A stretch of DNA of 64,000 nucleotides from Crotalaria pallida (taxonomy: Eukaryota > Streptophyta > Magnoliopsida > Fabales > Fabaceae): NCBI GenBank assembly GCA_037953625.1, contig CM075653.1, forward strand, positions 103,767,639 to 103,831,638, written 5' to 3'. Numbering within the stretch: position 1 is the stretch's first letter; every line of letters begins with the position of its first letter. The translations under genes were made by a program, and so were the position numbers. The notes under the pieces are model-generated. The model had not been told where the DNA came from. It worked only from the letters and a program-made list of their open reading frames with translations, and ran no database searches. Positions 12,065 through 22,314 of the stretch are shown here, piece by piece.

Positions 12065-12112
12065 CACCCAATTCACCCCCCCCCTCTTGGGTGACGGCTT
12101 CCAGTTCTAACA
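12065..12112 (+). repeat. Copia-type LTR, right end
   Basis: It continues 5514-6211 after the insertion. It contains a C-run and CTCTTGGGTGACGG, then ends CTAACA. Immediately after it, at 12113, an unrelated copia reverse-transcriptase frame begins without a primer site, so this is not the 5' LTR of that copia. Confidence 0.5.
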
Positions 12113-12240
12113 CCTGAGGGTTGTGTTTTGTTTGGAAAGGAAAATCTGGTTTGTAAACTCAAAAAATCGTCTTTGTATGGTTTGAAGCAAGCACCCAAAC
12201 AGTGGTATGAGAAATTTAATAATGCTTTGCTAGGAATTTT
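12113..12240 (+). pseudogene. Old copia element, reverse transcriptase fragment 1
   Basis: In frame from 12113 it reads PEGCVLFGKENLVCKL and then LYGLKQAPKQWYEKF, the conserved copia RT segment before the YVDD motif. The frame stops being copia at about 12240, where a LINE reading begins. It resumes at 22315 with VYVKMFDSECVLICLYVDDM, about a dozen residues later in the same protein. The two pieces were therefore one gene before insertion. Confidence 0.8.
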
Positions 12241-12772
12241 AGGTTCCACCCTCTATACAAGGAACTGAGATTGGTGAACTTGGCATTTGCAGATGATTTA
12301 ATGGTTTTTTGCAAGGCTCACCCTGCTAGTGTGAAGATCCTTTGGCAAGCTCTTGAGCATTTTGCTGAGTGCTTAGGTCTGGTTACAAGCCCAGAGAAGT
12401 CAACTTTATTTGTAGCAGGTGCAAGCCCTGAGGTGCAGCAGGGGCTTTTAAACATCACTGGTTTCAGAATTGGCGTGTTTCCTTACAAATACCTTGGGAT
12501 TCCTCTTCTATCTAAGAAATGGAATGTTGCCTCTTGTCATTTGCTGGCTGATAAGGTTACTAAAAGGATTGAGACATGGAAATCTAGGAACATGACCTAC
12601 ACAGGGAAGGTATGTCTGATCAATTATGTCCTTATGAATTTGCATGCTTACTGGGCTTCATGCTTCATCATTCCTAAATCTGTAATCATGGAGATTGAAA
12701 AGAGATGCAGAGCCTTTCTTTGGGGAGAGAATGATGCAGGCAGGTATAAAGCTAAAGTCTCTTGGTCTACTG
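12241..12772 (+). pseudogene. LINE (L1-type) reverse transcriptase fragment, first piece
   Basis: The frame reads RFHPLYKELRLVNLAFADDL, with the FADD active-site motif of non-LTR reverse transcriptases. It continues through FPYKYLGIPLLSKKW and TYTGKVCLINYVLMNLHAYW, typical of the RT thumb region of plant L1 elements. Only the last part of RT is present. The frame is open until the insertion at 12773 and continues at 21322. Upstream RT and endonuclease are missing, so this is a truncated copy sitting inside the copia RT. Confidence 0.85.
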
Positions 12773-12927
12773 TGTAAGAACTACAATCGGTGGGTGAAAT
12801 AACTAGGATACACTAGGAAAACACCTAGAAGGGAGGGTTGAATAGGTGTTAGAGAAACCTTGAAAGATTTTCGAAAGAAACAAATCGAAACGATTAAAAC
12901 AAATGATTTTTACAAGATTTTCAGCTT

Positions 12928-13050
12928 ATTAATCGATTAATGCCGAAGCTAACTTTCAAACTAATCGATTAACTAAAGCGTTACTCGATTAATGCCGAAA
13001 GCAACTTAAAAATTAATCGATTAAACAATCGACTTAATCGATTAATCTGA
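12928..13050. repeat. TTAATCGATTAA palindrome cluster, 3' LTR
   Basis: Several ATTAATCGATTAA-type palindromes and the variant ACTCGATTAA lie within about 120 bp. The matching cluster in the other LTR is 19758-19898. A second cluster in this LTR lies at 16608-16692. Confidence 0.7.
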
Positions 13051-13483
13051 ACAGTATCTGATGAAAATTCAGTTTTAATCAAATACGAAAATCAATCAAT
13101 TAACACATATGATCAGAGATAAAGCGGAATTGATTAACACCAATATTCTTATTGATTACCTAGGTTATGAAAATGATTTTCCCAAAATAAATTTGCACAA
13201 TTAAGATTCAATTCAATCAATTATGAAAATCAATCTTTTCTAGGTTTTCAACCAAGAACAATATTGAAATGACTTGAATGTAAAGAGTTAAGAGTTTAGA
13301 GATACTGCACAGTGATTTATCCTGGTTCACTTTCATCTGTAACATCCCAAAATTTAATTCCAAGTTAATTAGGAAAAACCTAAGCTAGAAGTTATGAGGA
13401 AAACCTTAGGAAACCATGGATAGGAGTTAAGGGTAGTGTCTTAGAGTTAGAATTGGCCAAAATAGGAGTTTCCACCAGAATAA

Positions 13484-13710
13484 TCGATTACTTTGTAGGG
13501 GTTAATCGATTACAGGGCCTCTGGTGAAAACACTTAAATGTTGCAGCATTGATAATCGATTAACTCATGGAAATAATCGATTATTTTGTTAAGTAATCGA
13601 TTACTCCAAGTGGTTTAATCGATTATTTGCCCTCTGTCAGAAGAACCAAGAAATGTTGCATTGAAGGGTAATCGATTACTGAGGGTCAAGTAATCGATTA
13701 TTCTAAGTCT
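13484..13710. repeat. Eight TAATCGATTA palindromes
   Basis: Eight copies of the ten-base palindrome lie within about 227 bp, often as GTAATCGATTAC. The inverted relative at the right edge of the window has two copies (63961-63970 and 63983-63992) at the matching place before it runs out. Confidence 0.8.
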
Positions 13711-13919
13711 GATGCAGAAAATAAAAATAATTTAAGGGGCAGAAACGTAATTTCCACCCCTTATCTCCCTTTTTCAGTCACCCATCTCCCTCCTCCCTTA
13801 TCCATATTCGACCCTCCTCATCTCTTCTTCCTTCTCCCACGCTTCTCTCTTTCTCTTCCTCCTCCAAACCACCACCAAATACCACCAATCACCCAAATCA
13901 TTCTTTCCAACCTTCATCC

Positions 13920-14105
13920 ATGGTAAATCACCTCCTCCTTCTTCTTTTTCTTCTTCTCTTTTTCCTTTCCATGGTGTTTTTCTCTCTCCACCACCCCCAT
14001 GGCTCTTTCTCTCTCCTTCACTCCCATCTCCATCAACAACCAACACACACCCACAAAACCACCACAAACCACCCAAAATCCTTCCTTCCAAGCCTAAATT
14101 CATGA
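13920..14105 (+). other. Small hydrophobic ORF in the family 2 LTR
   Basis: A 61-codon frame starts MVNHLLLLLFLLLFFLSMVF, resembling a signal peptide, with a His/Thr-rich end. The inverted relative has a matching ATG and hydrophobic start near 63710, read on the minus strand, but its frame ends slightly earlier. Pyrimidine-rich DNA gives Leu/Phe/Ser runs by chance, so this may be only a leader sequence. Translation is not claimed. Confidence 0.2.
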
Positions 14106-15410
14106 GACCCACCTTCCCCCTCAAGTCCTCTTATGCGTGGCTCTCTCTTTCTCCCTCCTAGGGCTCTTTTCTCTCTCCTCCAATCTCAAGACTCAAGTGG
14201 AATTTGGACCTAAGGAGTTGGAATCAAGGTAGATCCGGAGTAGATTCATGGTCCCTGGAGCTTTGTGTGGGCTCTCTCCCTCTATAAGGTAAGGGGAGTC
14301 TCTTTTCCACACTTTGAGTTAGGGATAGTTGGGGTATATAATAGGATTTGGGCTAATTAGTTGAATTGGGTTGTTGGTAGCAAAATAGCACCTGATATAA
14401 GTTGAATTAGGGAGAATGATTATATTTTGAGTTAATTTAATAATTTAATTTAATTGTTGCAAATTGCTAAAAACCCCCTTTATGAATATTGTAAATGTAG
14501 GAAGTGAAGAACCCTAGGGAGTTGACTTATATTTAAGCACTCTGAGACATACCTGAGTATGTCGATTGATCTGTGATATATGTTGTTTGTTGATAATTGC
14601 CAGGTTCGTTTTATGGGTGCGAGATGAGTGTATCATGACTAGGTGTTAAACCAAGTGATAATCTAATAATGTTGACTAGGAGGTGTTAAAATGAATAATG
14701 GATATGAGAGAATATATATAATGCAAGCTATTAGGTGGTAAGAGGATTAGCAGTCCTAAGGGTGTTTTATGGCTTAATGATAACTGTTTAATTAATAATA
14801 AACATATTGTTTTAGGATGCTTGAAAATATAGGTTTTAGTCTTAGCTTGGAGTGTGATGATGTTGATTATTTGTTGTTATGTGATGTGAAAATTTGAAAT
14901 GACGTGAATGCTTGAATGTGGATGATTGCTACTTGTTATAAATGGCTAATTGAATTGTGTGATTTATGGTGAATGTGTTTGGATTGATATGGACGGTTGA
15001 ATTGATCATTGGGACATTGGGACACTAGGTGTTCCTGCTAGGTGTACAAACGCCCCATTAGGGCCTAGGTACCCATCAGGCTAAAACGCCCCACTAGGTG
15101 TAAATGCCCCGTTAGGAGTCGATGTCCCAAAATGATCAATTCAACGAAAATTAAAAGACTGGAAAATGTGAAAAGGACTAAAGTATGTAAATTGAATATG
15201 CTAAGGAATTTAATGAGTATGAGCAAAAATTATATGTATCAGTCCTAACGGGTGAGGCCTAGTGGGTGAAAGTCCTGATGGGTGAATAAAGTCCCTAATG
15301 GGTGTACAAACGCCCTAGCAGGAGCAACCAAATTACCTAGTGGTACAAACTAAAAGAATAGAGATCAATGATGATATGAGTCTATTGTAAGTATAAGTAA
15401 GTGTCCCGGT

Positions 15411-15535
15411 TCTCACTTAAGCTACGGCAATGTGAGGTCACGGGCAAAGTATAAGGTAGCACCTTGGTGCTCACTTAAGCTACGGCAATGCGAGGCTAAG
15501 GGCTTGGTGCTCACTTAAGCTACGGCAATGTGAGG
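15411..15535 (+). repeat. Three copies of a TCACTTAAGCTACGGCAATG motif
   Basis: Copies lie at about 15411-15437, 15469-15495 and 15509-15535. Each starts with CTCAC and ends with GTGAG or GCGAG, so each could form a short stem. The related element at 61836 has two copies of a different stem-forming motif at the matching position (62213-62287). Confidence 0.6.
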
Positions 15536-17044
15536 CCAAGATAAAATAAAGGAAATGAAAATGATTTTGGAGAATGTGAAAGTGAAGCATTTTGTTATCC
15601 ATGACTTGATTTGATTATGATGCTTAAGTTTTTATTATGTGCTCTTTATTATCTTCTAATTCACTGTGTCATGAAAAGGTCTCACTCTTATGTGGTTAAC
15701 ATTTTAGGTGAATGAAGAGGAGCTTGAGGATCAGAGAGTGTCGCAGTAGAAGTTATGGAAAGAAGGAAAATTTTATGTTGCGCTACTCTTATTGTATTTG
15801 AAATACCCAATTTCATGTGTAAACTTGATTTATGGAAAGAAATTTTTAAGTTCCCCATTTCAGAGTATTAAACATTTTAAATGATATTTTTAAATAAAAG
15901 TTGGGTGTTACATCATCCACTTGAAAGCTACATCCAGTCCCCTCTTCAACCAAGAGAGATTCTTCACTATGAGGAATTAGAGTTCTCAAATTACAAGTAA
16001 ATGCCTCTCAAGACTCCCTTCTTGATAGCCTACAAGAGATACCACACCCTTGCCTTGCAATCCTATTGAATCTAATCTAACCTCTTATCTTGCTTGTTGA
16101 TATCCCCACAACAAGTCTTCCACTTGCTTGATGATGCCTCACACCAAGACTTCCACTTGCTTGTTATCACAACAAGACTTCCAATTGCTTGTTAATACAA
16201 CAAGACTTCCAATTGCTTTGAGATGCTTCAAAGACTTCTTTTGCTTGATGAACAACTACCAAGTCTTCCTTGTGTTGTAGATAGCTTGCCTTCTTTGCAA
16301 TGATTACAACTCAAATGAAAACAATAACAACCCTATGAATCTCTTTCAATAGCTATGAAAATATCAACATAAGAGATTCAAAGATTCTTGATCAAAGAAT
16401 GTAAAAGTTAAAAGCTTTGATCTATGAAAGTGAGAGAGAATAAAGTGACTTGATTCTTTGTAAAATGAATATCAAAATGATGTATTATGTGTTCTAATAA
16501 TTCACAAAGGTTAGGAAAAAGTTTATATAGAATACCCAAAAGTTAGAAAACAAATAGAAATTGATTTTGCCTTCAAAAGCTTATTTTAAAAACTGATTTT
16601 GCACGTGTTAATCGATTAACACATGGCTTAATCGATTAACCACTGTAACATGTGTGTTAATCGATTAACCCTAACACATTAATCGATTAGTCACTGCTAA
16701 ATTCAATTAAAAACTTGTTTTCTCAAAACTAAACCTTTTCTTTCAAACCTTTAAGCCACCTATTGATTTTAGGTTAAGTGAATACTCAAATTATGATATA
16801 ATCATGACCTTGATAGAGATTCACTACCCTCTAATGACTCTACCCAAACTCATTAAAATAAAAGACTTGAGAGGCTAAAGATATTACAATAAAACACGAA
16901 CTAAGTCTTCATGAGCTTGCTCTCTCTTCATCAATGTTGTTTGTTGTTGATTGATGAACTTCTTCATACTTGAGCTTGATCACAAACACTTGTAGCTTGT
17001 TCAACACCTTTGTCATTATCAAAACATTCTCACTGGATCTAACA

Positions 17045-17058
17045 ATCTCCCCCTTTTT
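17045..17058 (-). other. Polypurine tract of the pol-less copia
   Basis: The minus strand reads AAAAAGGGGGAGAT directly before the 3' LTR. It is identical to the tract of the 38703-48092 copia at 40273-40286, which supports use of the same replication machinery. Confidence 0.85.
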
Positions 17059-17274
17059 GAAAATGACAAACACGTTTTGAATTTGTTTGAAGTTGTTGAT
17101 GCTTGAACCATTTTAGCACTTGGTGAGACTCTTGCTCCCCCTTAATAAATGCTTTTGACATTTGAAATCCAATTGAGTTAAGCTTGATTCTCCCCCTATC
17201 TTCAACAACTTTGCTCAACCTATATAGAAACAAACAAAACAACCTCTTCTCCCCCTTTTGGCATTATCAAAAAG

Positions 17275-17665
17275 TAATATATACCAATTGAAATATAAAA
17301 TTCTAAGCCAAAATAAGAGATAGTCAATGATCATTTCTTCACAACATTGATACCAATTGTATTTAATTAATCAAGTAATCAATGATACCAAATGTAAAAC
17401 TAAAGATCTATACTTTGAAATGTGATAACAATTGGCAAGAAATATAACAATGAAATATAATACCAATTGTAACTAGAAAATCATCATATCACTTAACAAA
17501 GTAAGATATCAATTGTAAAGAAATATTATAAAATCAACAATAGCATGATAATCAAATAATGATCACATAATGATACAAATTGAGATTATAAAAAAAATAA
17601 TACCAATTGTAAAAACAATACCAATTGTGAAAATCCAACAATATCAATTGTACCAATTTGTAGGA
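17275..17665. repeat. Degenerate array of ATACCAATTGTAA
   Basis: About eleven copies or near copies of (G)ATACCAATTGTAA are scattered here, at about 17279, 17349, 17384, 17423, 17459, 17506, 17571, 17599, 17618, 17640 and 17650. The same string occurs at the junction of the primer site and the LTR of this element (19597-19611). The array lies between the end of gag and the polypurine tract, in otherwise non-coding AT-rich sequence. Confidence 0.7.
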
Positions 17666-17744
17666 CTTCTTTTGAGAATTGAAGAAGCAAATCAAAGAAT
17701 AACACTTGTAAGTCCTTTGCTCTTCAATCACACCTACAAAACAA

Positions 17745-19535
17745 TCATGCTTTGCCTTTTGGTATCCAAATGGTTTTGGATCCATTTTTGTTAGTTAAGG
17801 GACTCTCACCCTTCTTAATCCAAACAAAATTTCCTTTAGGTATACCATGCACTTTAATATAACACACATTTGAAGTATGTCCATGAGTGCCACAATAGAA
17901 ACATGTTGGTGCATTTGAAAAATCAACTTTAGAAAAATCAACAACATTTCTATGAGACTTACTCTTAGCATTAGTATAACCCAAACCAAACTTGTTTGAA
18001 TTTTCTCTTTGAAAATTTAACAATGTGCACAATCTAATATCACATGTGGTGAAACTTGCAAGCTTATTTTTCAAAATAGCATTTTCATCTTTAAGTAACT
18101 TGCAATTCTCACAATCAACCACAATATTCAATCTACTAGCACAATCACAAGAAGAACTAGCATATATAAGATCAAGAGTTTCATTTTGAAGATTTAGCTC
18201 ATCAACTTGGTTTTGAAGTTCTAAAATCTCTTGTTGATGTTTCAAAATGAGCTTCTTCCTTTCAATGTTTTTCAAAGCTAGTTTCTTAAGATGTTCATGC
18301 ATTTCTTCATAAGCATTATATAAAATTTCATATTTGGAAGAAATTTCAGATTTAGTTTCACTTACATCGCTTTGGTCGCTTTGTTCACTTGATCCATCAT
18401 TTGAACTTTCCTCTTCATCTACTAGAGCTATCAAGTTGAGACAAGCGGCTTCTTCATCATTCGAAGAACTACTAGTTGTGTTTTTCTTGTCTTCTTCATC
18501 ATCACTATTCCAAACTATGTATGCCCTTTTGTGTTTTGCATTTTTCTTCTCTTTCTCCTTCTTCTTGAGATACTTAGAGCACGAATACTTGAGATGACCG
18601 GGCTTTCCACATTCATGGCAAACTACTCCTTCTTTTGTTGTCTTGGTCTTGTAGTGTGGGGAATTCTTCTCTTTACTTTTGTCTTTGTTCAACCTTCCTT
18701 TTCTCCTTAGAATCTTGCTAAAATTTCTTAGTAGAAGTTTCATCTCTTCTTCATCAATGTTCGAATCGGAATCTTCATTATCATTACTATCGGAACTCTC
18801 TTCCTTTTTATATGAACTTTTGGCTTTAAGAGCAATTCATTTTCTTTCCTTGTACTTATCCGACTCTTCATGCATATGCAAACGTCCAAGCTCCATTTCA
18901 TGTTCTTGAAGCTTTCCGAAAAGTGTAGCTAAGTCCATGGTGTCCAAGTCCTTTGATTCAACAATTGCGGTAACCTTAGGTTGTCATTCCCTACTTAGAC
19001 ATCTTAAAACTTTGTTAACAAGTTCACAATTCATGAAAGTTTTTCCAAAAGCAATGAGATGATTTATAATATGAGTAAAAAGTTATTTCATAATACATAT
19101 AGATTCATTAGGCAACATACGAAACAATTCATATTCATGCATCAAAGAATTTAATCTAGCACGCCTAACTTCACTAGTGCCTTCATGTGTGACTTGCAAG
19201 GTGTCCCACATTTGTTTGGCATTATGACATTGGGAGACTCTAAAGAACTCATCATAAGATAGAGCGGAGGTGATGATATTCTTTGCTTTTAAATCATATT
19301 GAATTTTCCTTTTATCATCATCGGTCCACTTATCTTTGGGAACTAATTGAGATACACCTTCTACTTGTTTTGAGGGAATATGAGGACCATTCTCAATGGC
19401 TTCCCAAATGTTCATATCTATGGCTTCTATAAAAATTCTCATTCTAACTTTCCAATAAGCATAACCCTCTCCACCAAACATAGGAGGGCGACTTATCGAA
19501 GCACCTTCACCTCCAAAGGGATTCGTAGAACCCAT
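17745..19535 (-). pseudogene. Copia gag of the pol-less element, several stops
   Basis: It starts MGSTNPFGGEGASISRPPMF at 19535 and aligns along its length with the gag of the 38703-48092 copia (YWKVRMRIFIEAIDM, WDTLQVTHEGTSEVR, LFGKLQEHEMEL). Two CCHC knuckles are present near the end: CHECGKPGHLKYSC (about 18600) and CFYCGTHGHTSNVC (about 17885). The frame is broken after residue 150 (about 19085) and by TGA codons near 18985 and 18838. The 332-codon frame 18743-17745 is intact to its stop. Gag would form the particle and bind RNA. No pol follows; the stop is followed by the repeat array and polypurine tract. Confidence 0.85.
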
Positions 19536-19591
19536 TGTAGTTTCCTCAAGGATCTTAACGAAAAATCTCTATGCTCGTGTCTTTCGACCGA

Positions 19592-19603
19592 GCTTTGATA
19601 CCA
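19592..19603 (-). other. Primer binding site, iMet type, of the pol-less copia
   Basis: The minus strand reads TGGTATCAAAGC two bases after the LTR end. This is one base different from the usual TGGTATCAGAGC plant iMet primer site, which the 38703-48092 copia has at 46503-46514. Confidence 0.85.
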
Positions 19604-20793
19604 ATTGTAAGAACTACAATCGGTGGGTGAAATAACTAGGATACACTAGGAAAACACCTAGAAGGGGGGGTTGAATAGGTGTTAGAGAAACCTTGAAAGA
19701 TTTTCGAAAGAAACAAATCGAAACGATTAAAACAAATGATTTTTACAAGATTTTCAGCTTATTAATCGATTAACTTCAGTACTAATCGATTAATGCCGAA
19801 GCTAACTTTCAAACTAATCGATTAACTAAAGCGTTACTCGATTAATGCCGAAAGCAACTTAAAAATTAATCGATTAACAATCGACTTAATCGATTAATCT
19901 GAACAGTATCTGATGAAAATTCAGTTTTAATCAAATACGAAAATCAATCAATTAACACATATGATCAGAGATAAAGCGGAATTGATTAACACCAATATTC
20001 TTATTGATTACCTAGGTTATGAAAACGATTTTCCCAAAATCAATTTGCACAATTAAGATTCAATTCAATCAATTATGAAAATCAATCTTTTCTAGGTTTT
20101 CAACCAAGAACAATATTGAAATGACTTGAATGTAAAGAGTTAAGAGTTTAGAGATACTGCACAGTGATTTATCCTGGTTCACTTTCATCCACTTGAAAGC
20201 TACATCCAGTCCCCTCTTCAACCAAGAGAGATTCTTCACTATGAGGAATTAGAGTTCTCAAATTACAAGTAAATGCCTCTCAAGACTCCCTTCTTGATAG
20301 CCTACAAGAGATACCACACCCTTGCCTTGCAATCCTATTGAATCTAATCTAACCTCTTCTCTTGCTTGTTGATATCCCCACAACAAGTCTTCCACTTGCT
20401 TGATGATGCCTCACACCAAGACTTCCACTTGCTTGTTATCACAACAAGACTTCCAATTGCTTGTTAACACAACAAGACTTCCAATTGCTTTGAGATGCTT
20501 CAAAGACTTCTTTTGCTTGATGAACAACTACCAAGTCTTCCTTGTGTTGTAGATAGCTTGCCTTCTTTGCAATGATTACAACTCAAATGAAAACAATAAG
20601 AATCCTATGAATCTCTTTCAATAGCTATGTAAATATCAACATAAGAGATTCAAAGATTCTTGATCAAAGAATGTAAAAGTTAAAAGCTTTGATCTATGAA
20701 AGTGAGAGAGAATAAAGTGACTTGATTCTTTGTAAAATGAATATCAAAATGATGTATTATGTGTTCTAATAATTCACAAAGGTTAGGAAAAAG

Positions 20794-20801
20794 TTTATAT
20801 A
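20794..20801 (-). promoter_or_regulatory. TATA box of the pol-less copia LTR
   Basis: The minus strand reads TATATAAA. The palindrome cluster 20876-20965 lies about 75-165 bp upstream in transcription order, a promoter-proximal position. The sister LTR has the same box at 16522-16529. Confidence 0.55.
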
Positions 20802-20875
20802 GAATACCCAAAAGTTAGAAAACAAATAGAAATTGATTTTGCCTTCAAAAGCTTATTTTAAAAACTGATTCTGCA

Positions 20876-20965
20876 CGTGTTAATCGATTAACACATGGCT
20901 TAATCGATTAACCACTGTAACATGTGTGTTAATCGATTAACCCTAACACATTAATCGATTAGTCA
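20876..20965. repeat. TTAATCGATTAA palindrome cluster, U3 side
   Basis: Four palindromes (three TTAATCGATTAA and one ending in TAG) lie in about 90 bp, separated by roughly 10-15 bases. The same cluster is at 16608-16692 in the sister LTR. Confidence 0.75.
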
Positions 20966-21321
20966 CTGCTAAATTCAATTAAAAACTTGTTTTCTCAAAA
21001 CTAAACCTTTTCTTTCAAACCTTTAAGCCACCTATTGATTTTAGGTTAAGTGAATACTCAAATTATGATATAATCATGACCTTGATAGAGATTCACTACC
21101 CTCTCATGACTCTACCCAAACTCATTAAAATAAAAGACTTGAGAGGCTAAAGATATTACTATAAAACACAAACTAAGTCTTCATGAGCTTGCTCTCTCTT
21201 CATCAATGTTGTTTGTTGTTGATTGATGAACTTCTTCATACTTGAGCTTGATCACAAACACTTGTAGCTTGTTCAAAACCTTTGTCATTATCAAAACATT
21301 CTCACTGGATCTAACATACTG

Positions 21322-22310
21322 TTTACAAGCATAAGAAAAATGGTGGCCTGAATGTTAAAGATTGTCTGGCTTGGAACATTGTTGCTGTGGGAAAGCAGGT
21401 TTGGAACCTTGCTGGAAAAAAAAAGATTGTCTTTGGGTCAGATGGATGCATTCTGTTTACATTAAAGAGCAAGAATTCTGGTCCTGCAGCCCTTCTTCAG
21501 TTCCAGTTGGCATTGGAAGCAGTTGTTAAAAATCAGAGACATATTCAGTACTGGATACCATAATGATCAATGGATTTATGCAGCTAATGGCAAATACACA
21601 GTTAGTTCAGGTTATTCTTTTCTGATTGGCCTTCAACCTACATTCATGATGCACAAGGAGTTTTGGAATCATGTTTCTGTTAAGAGACATTGCTTCATTT
21701 TTTGGCTTGCAGCTCAAGGCAAGATTCAAGCACGGGATACAATGACTTGGTTATATTTACCAAATCATTGTTGTCTTTGTATGGCTGTTGCAGAGTCGCG
21801 GAATCATTTATTTTTCGAATGTTCATGGAGTAGAGAACTGTTATACAGATGTTTGCACTGGTTTGGTATTGAACAGGGACCGTATAAGTTCTCAAATTGG
21901 ACAAGATGCGTGCATTATGCTTTTAAAGACAAAATTCGCAGAAGATGTGTAGCAGCTTTGTTGGCAGCTGTTGTTTATCACATATGGAGTTGGAGGAACC
22001 ATAGAACCTTCAAGGATCAAAGTAGAACTATGGAGTGCATTTTCAGGATTATTAGAAAGGAAATTTCTGTTCGAATTCAATCTTGTTTTCCTCAATTTAG
22101 ATCTTGGCCGAATAAGGCATTAGTTTATAGACTTTGTTTGGAGCTATAATTTTTATGTACCTAGCTTGCTCTTGAACCCTTCTTAGAAGGTGGCAAGAGT
22201 ATTTTGGGCTTTTGGCTAGTTAATTGTTCTTGAACCCTTCCTAGAAGGTGGCAAGGGGAATGTTCTTGGCTTTTTCATGTGTATTTATTTGCCCTGTGGT
22301 AATAAGTTTT
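21322..22310 (+). pseudogene. LINE fragment, second piece with zf-RVT domain
   Basis: It continues the reading of 12241-12772 after the insertion (KHKKNGGLNVKDCLAWNIVA). A frameshift at an A-run near 21425 and another near 21500 follow. The frame 21523-22149 (LLKIRDIFSTGYHNDQWIY, then FWNHVSVKRHCFIFWLAAQ and CCLCMAVAESRNHLFFEC) is the zinc-binding RT-associated domain (zf-RVT) found at the end of plant L1 RT proteins. After the stop there is a short 3' tail with a duplicated CTTGAACCCTTC TAGAAGGTGGCAAG block. A short A-run at about 22322 marks return to copia sequence. Confidence 0.8.
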
Positions 22311-22314
22311 TGTA

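Larger units (their letters stand above)
13338..15912 (+). mobile_element. 2.6 kb solo-LTR-like element, family 2, nested in the copia LTR
   Basis: It begins TGTAACATCCC and ends GTTGGGTGTTACA, flanked by the exact 5 bp duplication TCATC (13333-13337 and 15913-15917). The empty site is preserved in the sister LTR near 20195. No gag or pol is visible. Near the left end are eight TAATCGATTA palindromes. A pyrimidine-rich leader-like region (13750-14280) and tandem motifs around 15020-15120 and 15411-15535 follow. An inverted relative begins at 61836. Ends of the TGTAACA...TGTTACA type with a 5 bp TSD fit a solo LTR of a gypsy-type element; lineage is unproven. Confidence 0.8.
12773..17044 (-). 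repeat. 3' LTR of the pol-less copia, carrying a nested element
   Basis: The plus strand begins TGTAAGAACTACAATCGG and ends CTGGATCTAACA. Without the nested element and its duplicated TCATC it is about 1692 bp. It lacks a 20 bp stretch present in the other LTR near 19771, which lies between two TTAATCGATTAA palindromes. Confidence 0.9.
12773..21316 (-). mobile_element. Pol-less copia element with full LTRs, gag only
   Basis: LTRs lie at 12773-17044 (interrupted by 13338-15912) and 19606-21316, flanked by the exact duplication TACTG (12768-12772 and 21317-21321). The internal region of about 2.56 kb holds a primer site, a decayed gag and a polypurine tract; no protease, integrase or RT is present. 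Gag is clearly related to that of the 38703-48092 copia, so this looks like a non-autonomous member served in trans. By eye the LTRs differ at about 13 positions plus two indels over 1.7 kb, which suggests a fairly recent insertion. It interrupts a LINE fragment in codon continuity. Confidence 0.9.
19606..21316 (-). repeat. 5' LTR of the pol-less copia
   Basis: A 1711 bp TG...CA repeat, uninterrupted. It has a palindrome cluster near each end (19758-19898 and 20876-20965). It also provides the empty site for the nested element of the sister LTR. Confidence 0.9.

Noticed and set aside
5516..12112. Full copia LTR with TGTTAG...CTAACA ends
   Set aside because: The ends are inverted as expected, but the left border touches the Ty3 element and no flanking duplication can be checked, so it is listed only as parts.
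13798..14124. 108-codon minus-strand frame similar to a 137-codon plus-strand frame at 63326-63739
   Set aside because: Both are complements of the pyrimidine-rich leader of LTR family 2; similarity reflects DNA homology and composition, not a protein.
17552..17794. Two short frames overlapping the ATACCAATTGTAA array
   Set aside because: Low-complexity translation of the repeat; no conservation with the related element.
12241..22310. Flanking duplication for the LINE fragment inside the copia RT
   Set aside because: I could not find a convincing repeat at the two junctions (about 12240 and 22315), so it may be an insertion with loss of host bases.
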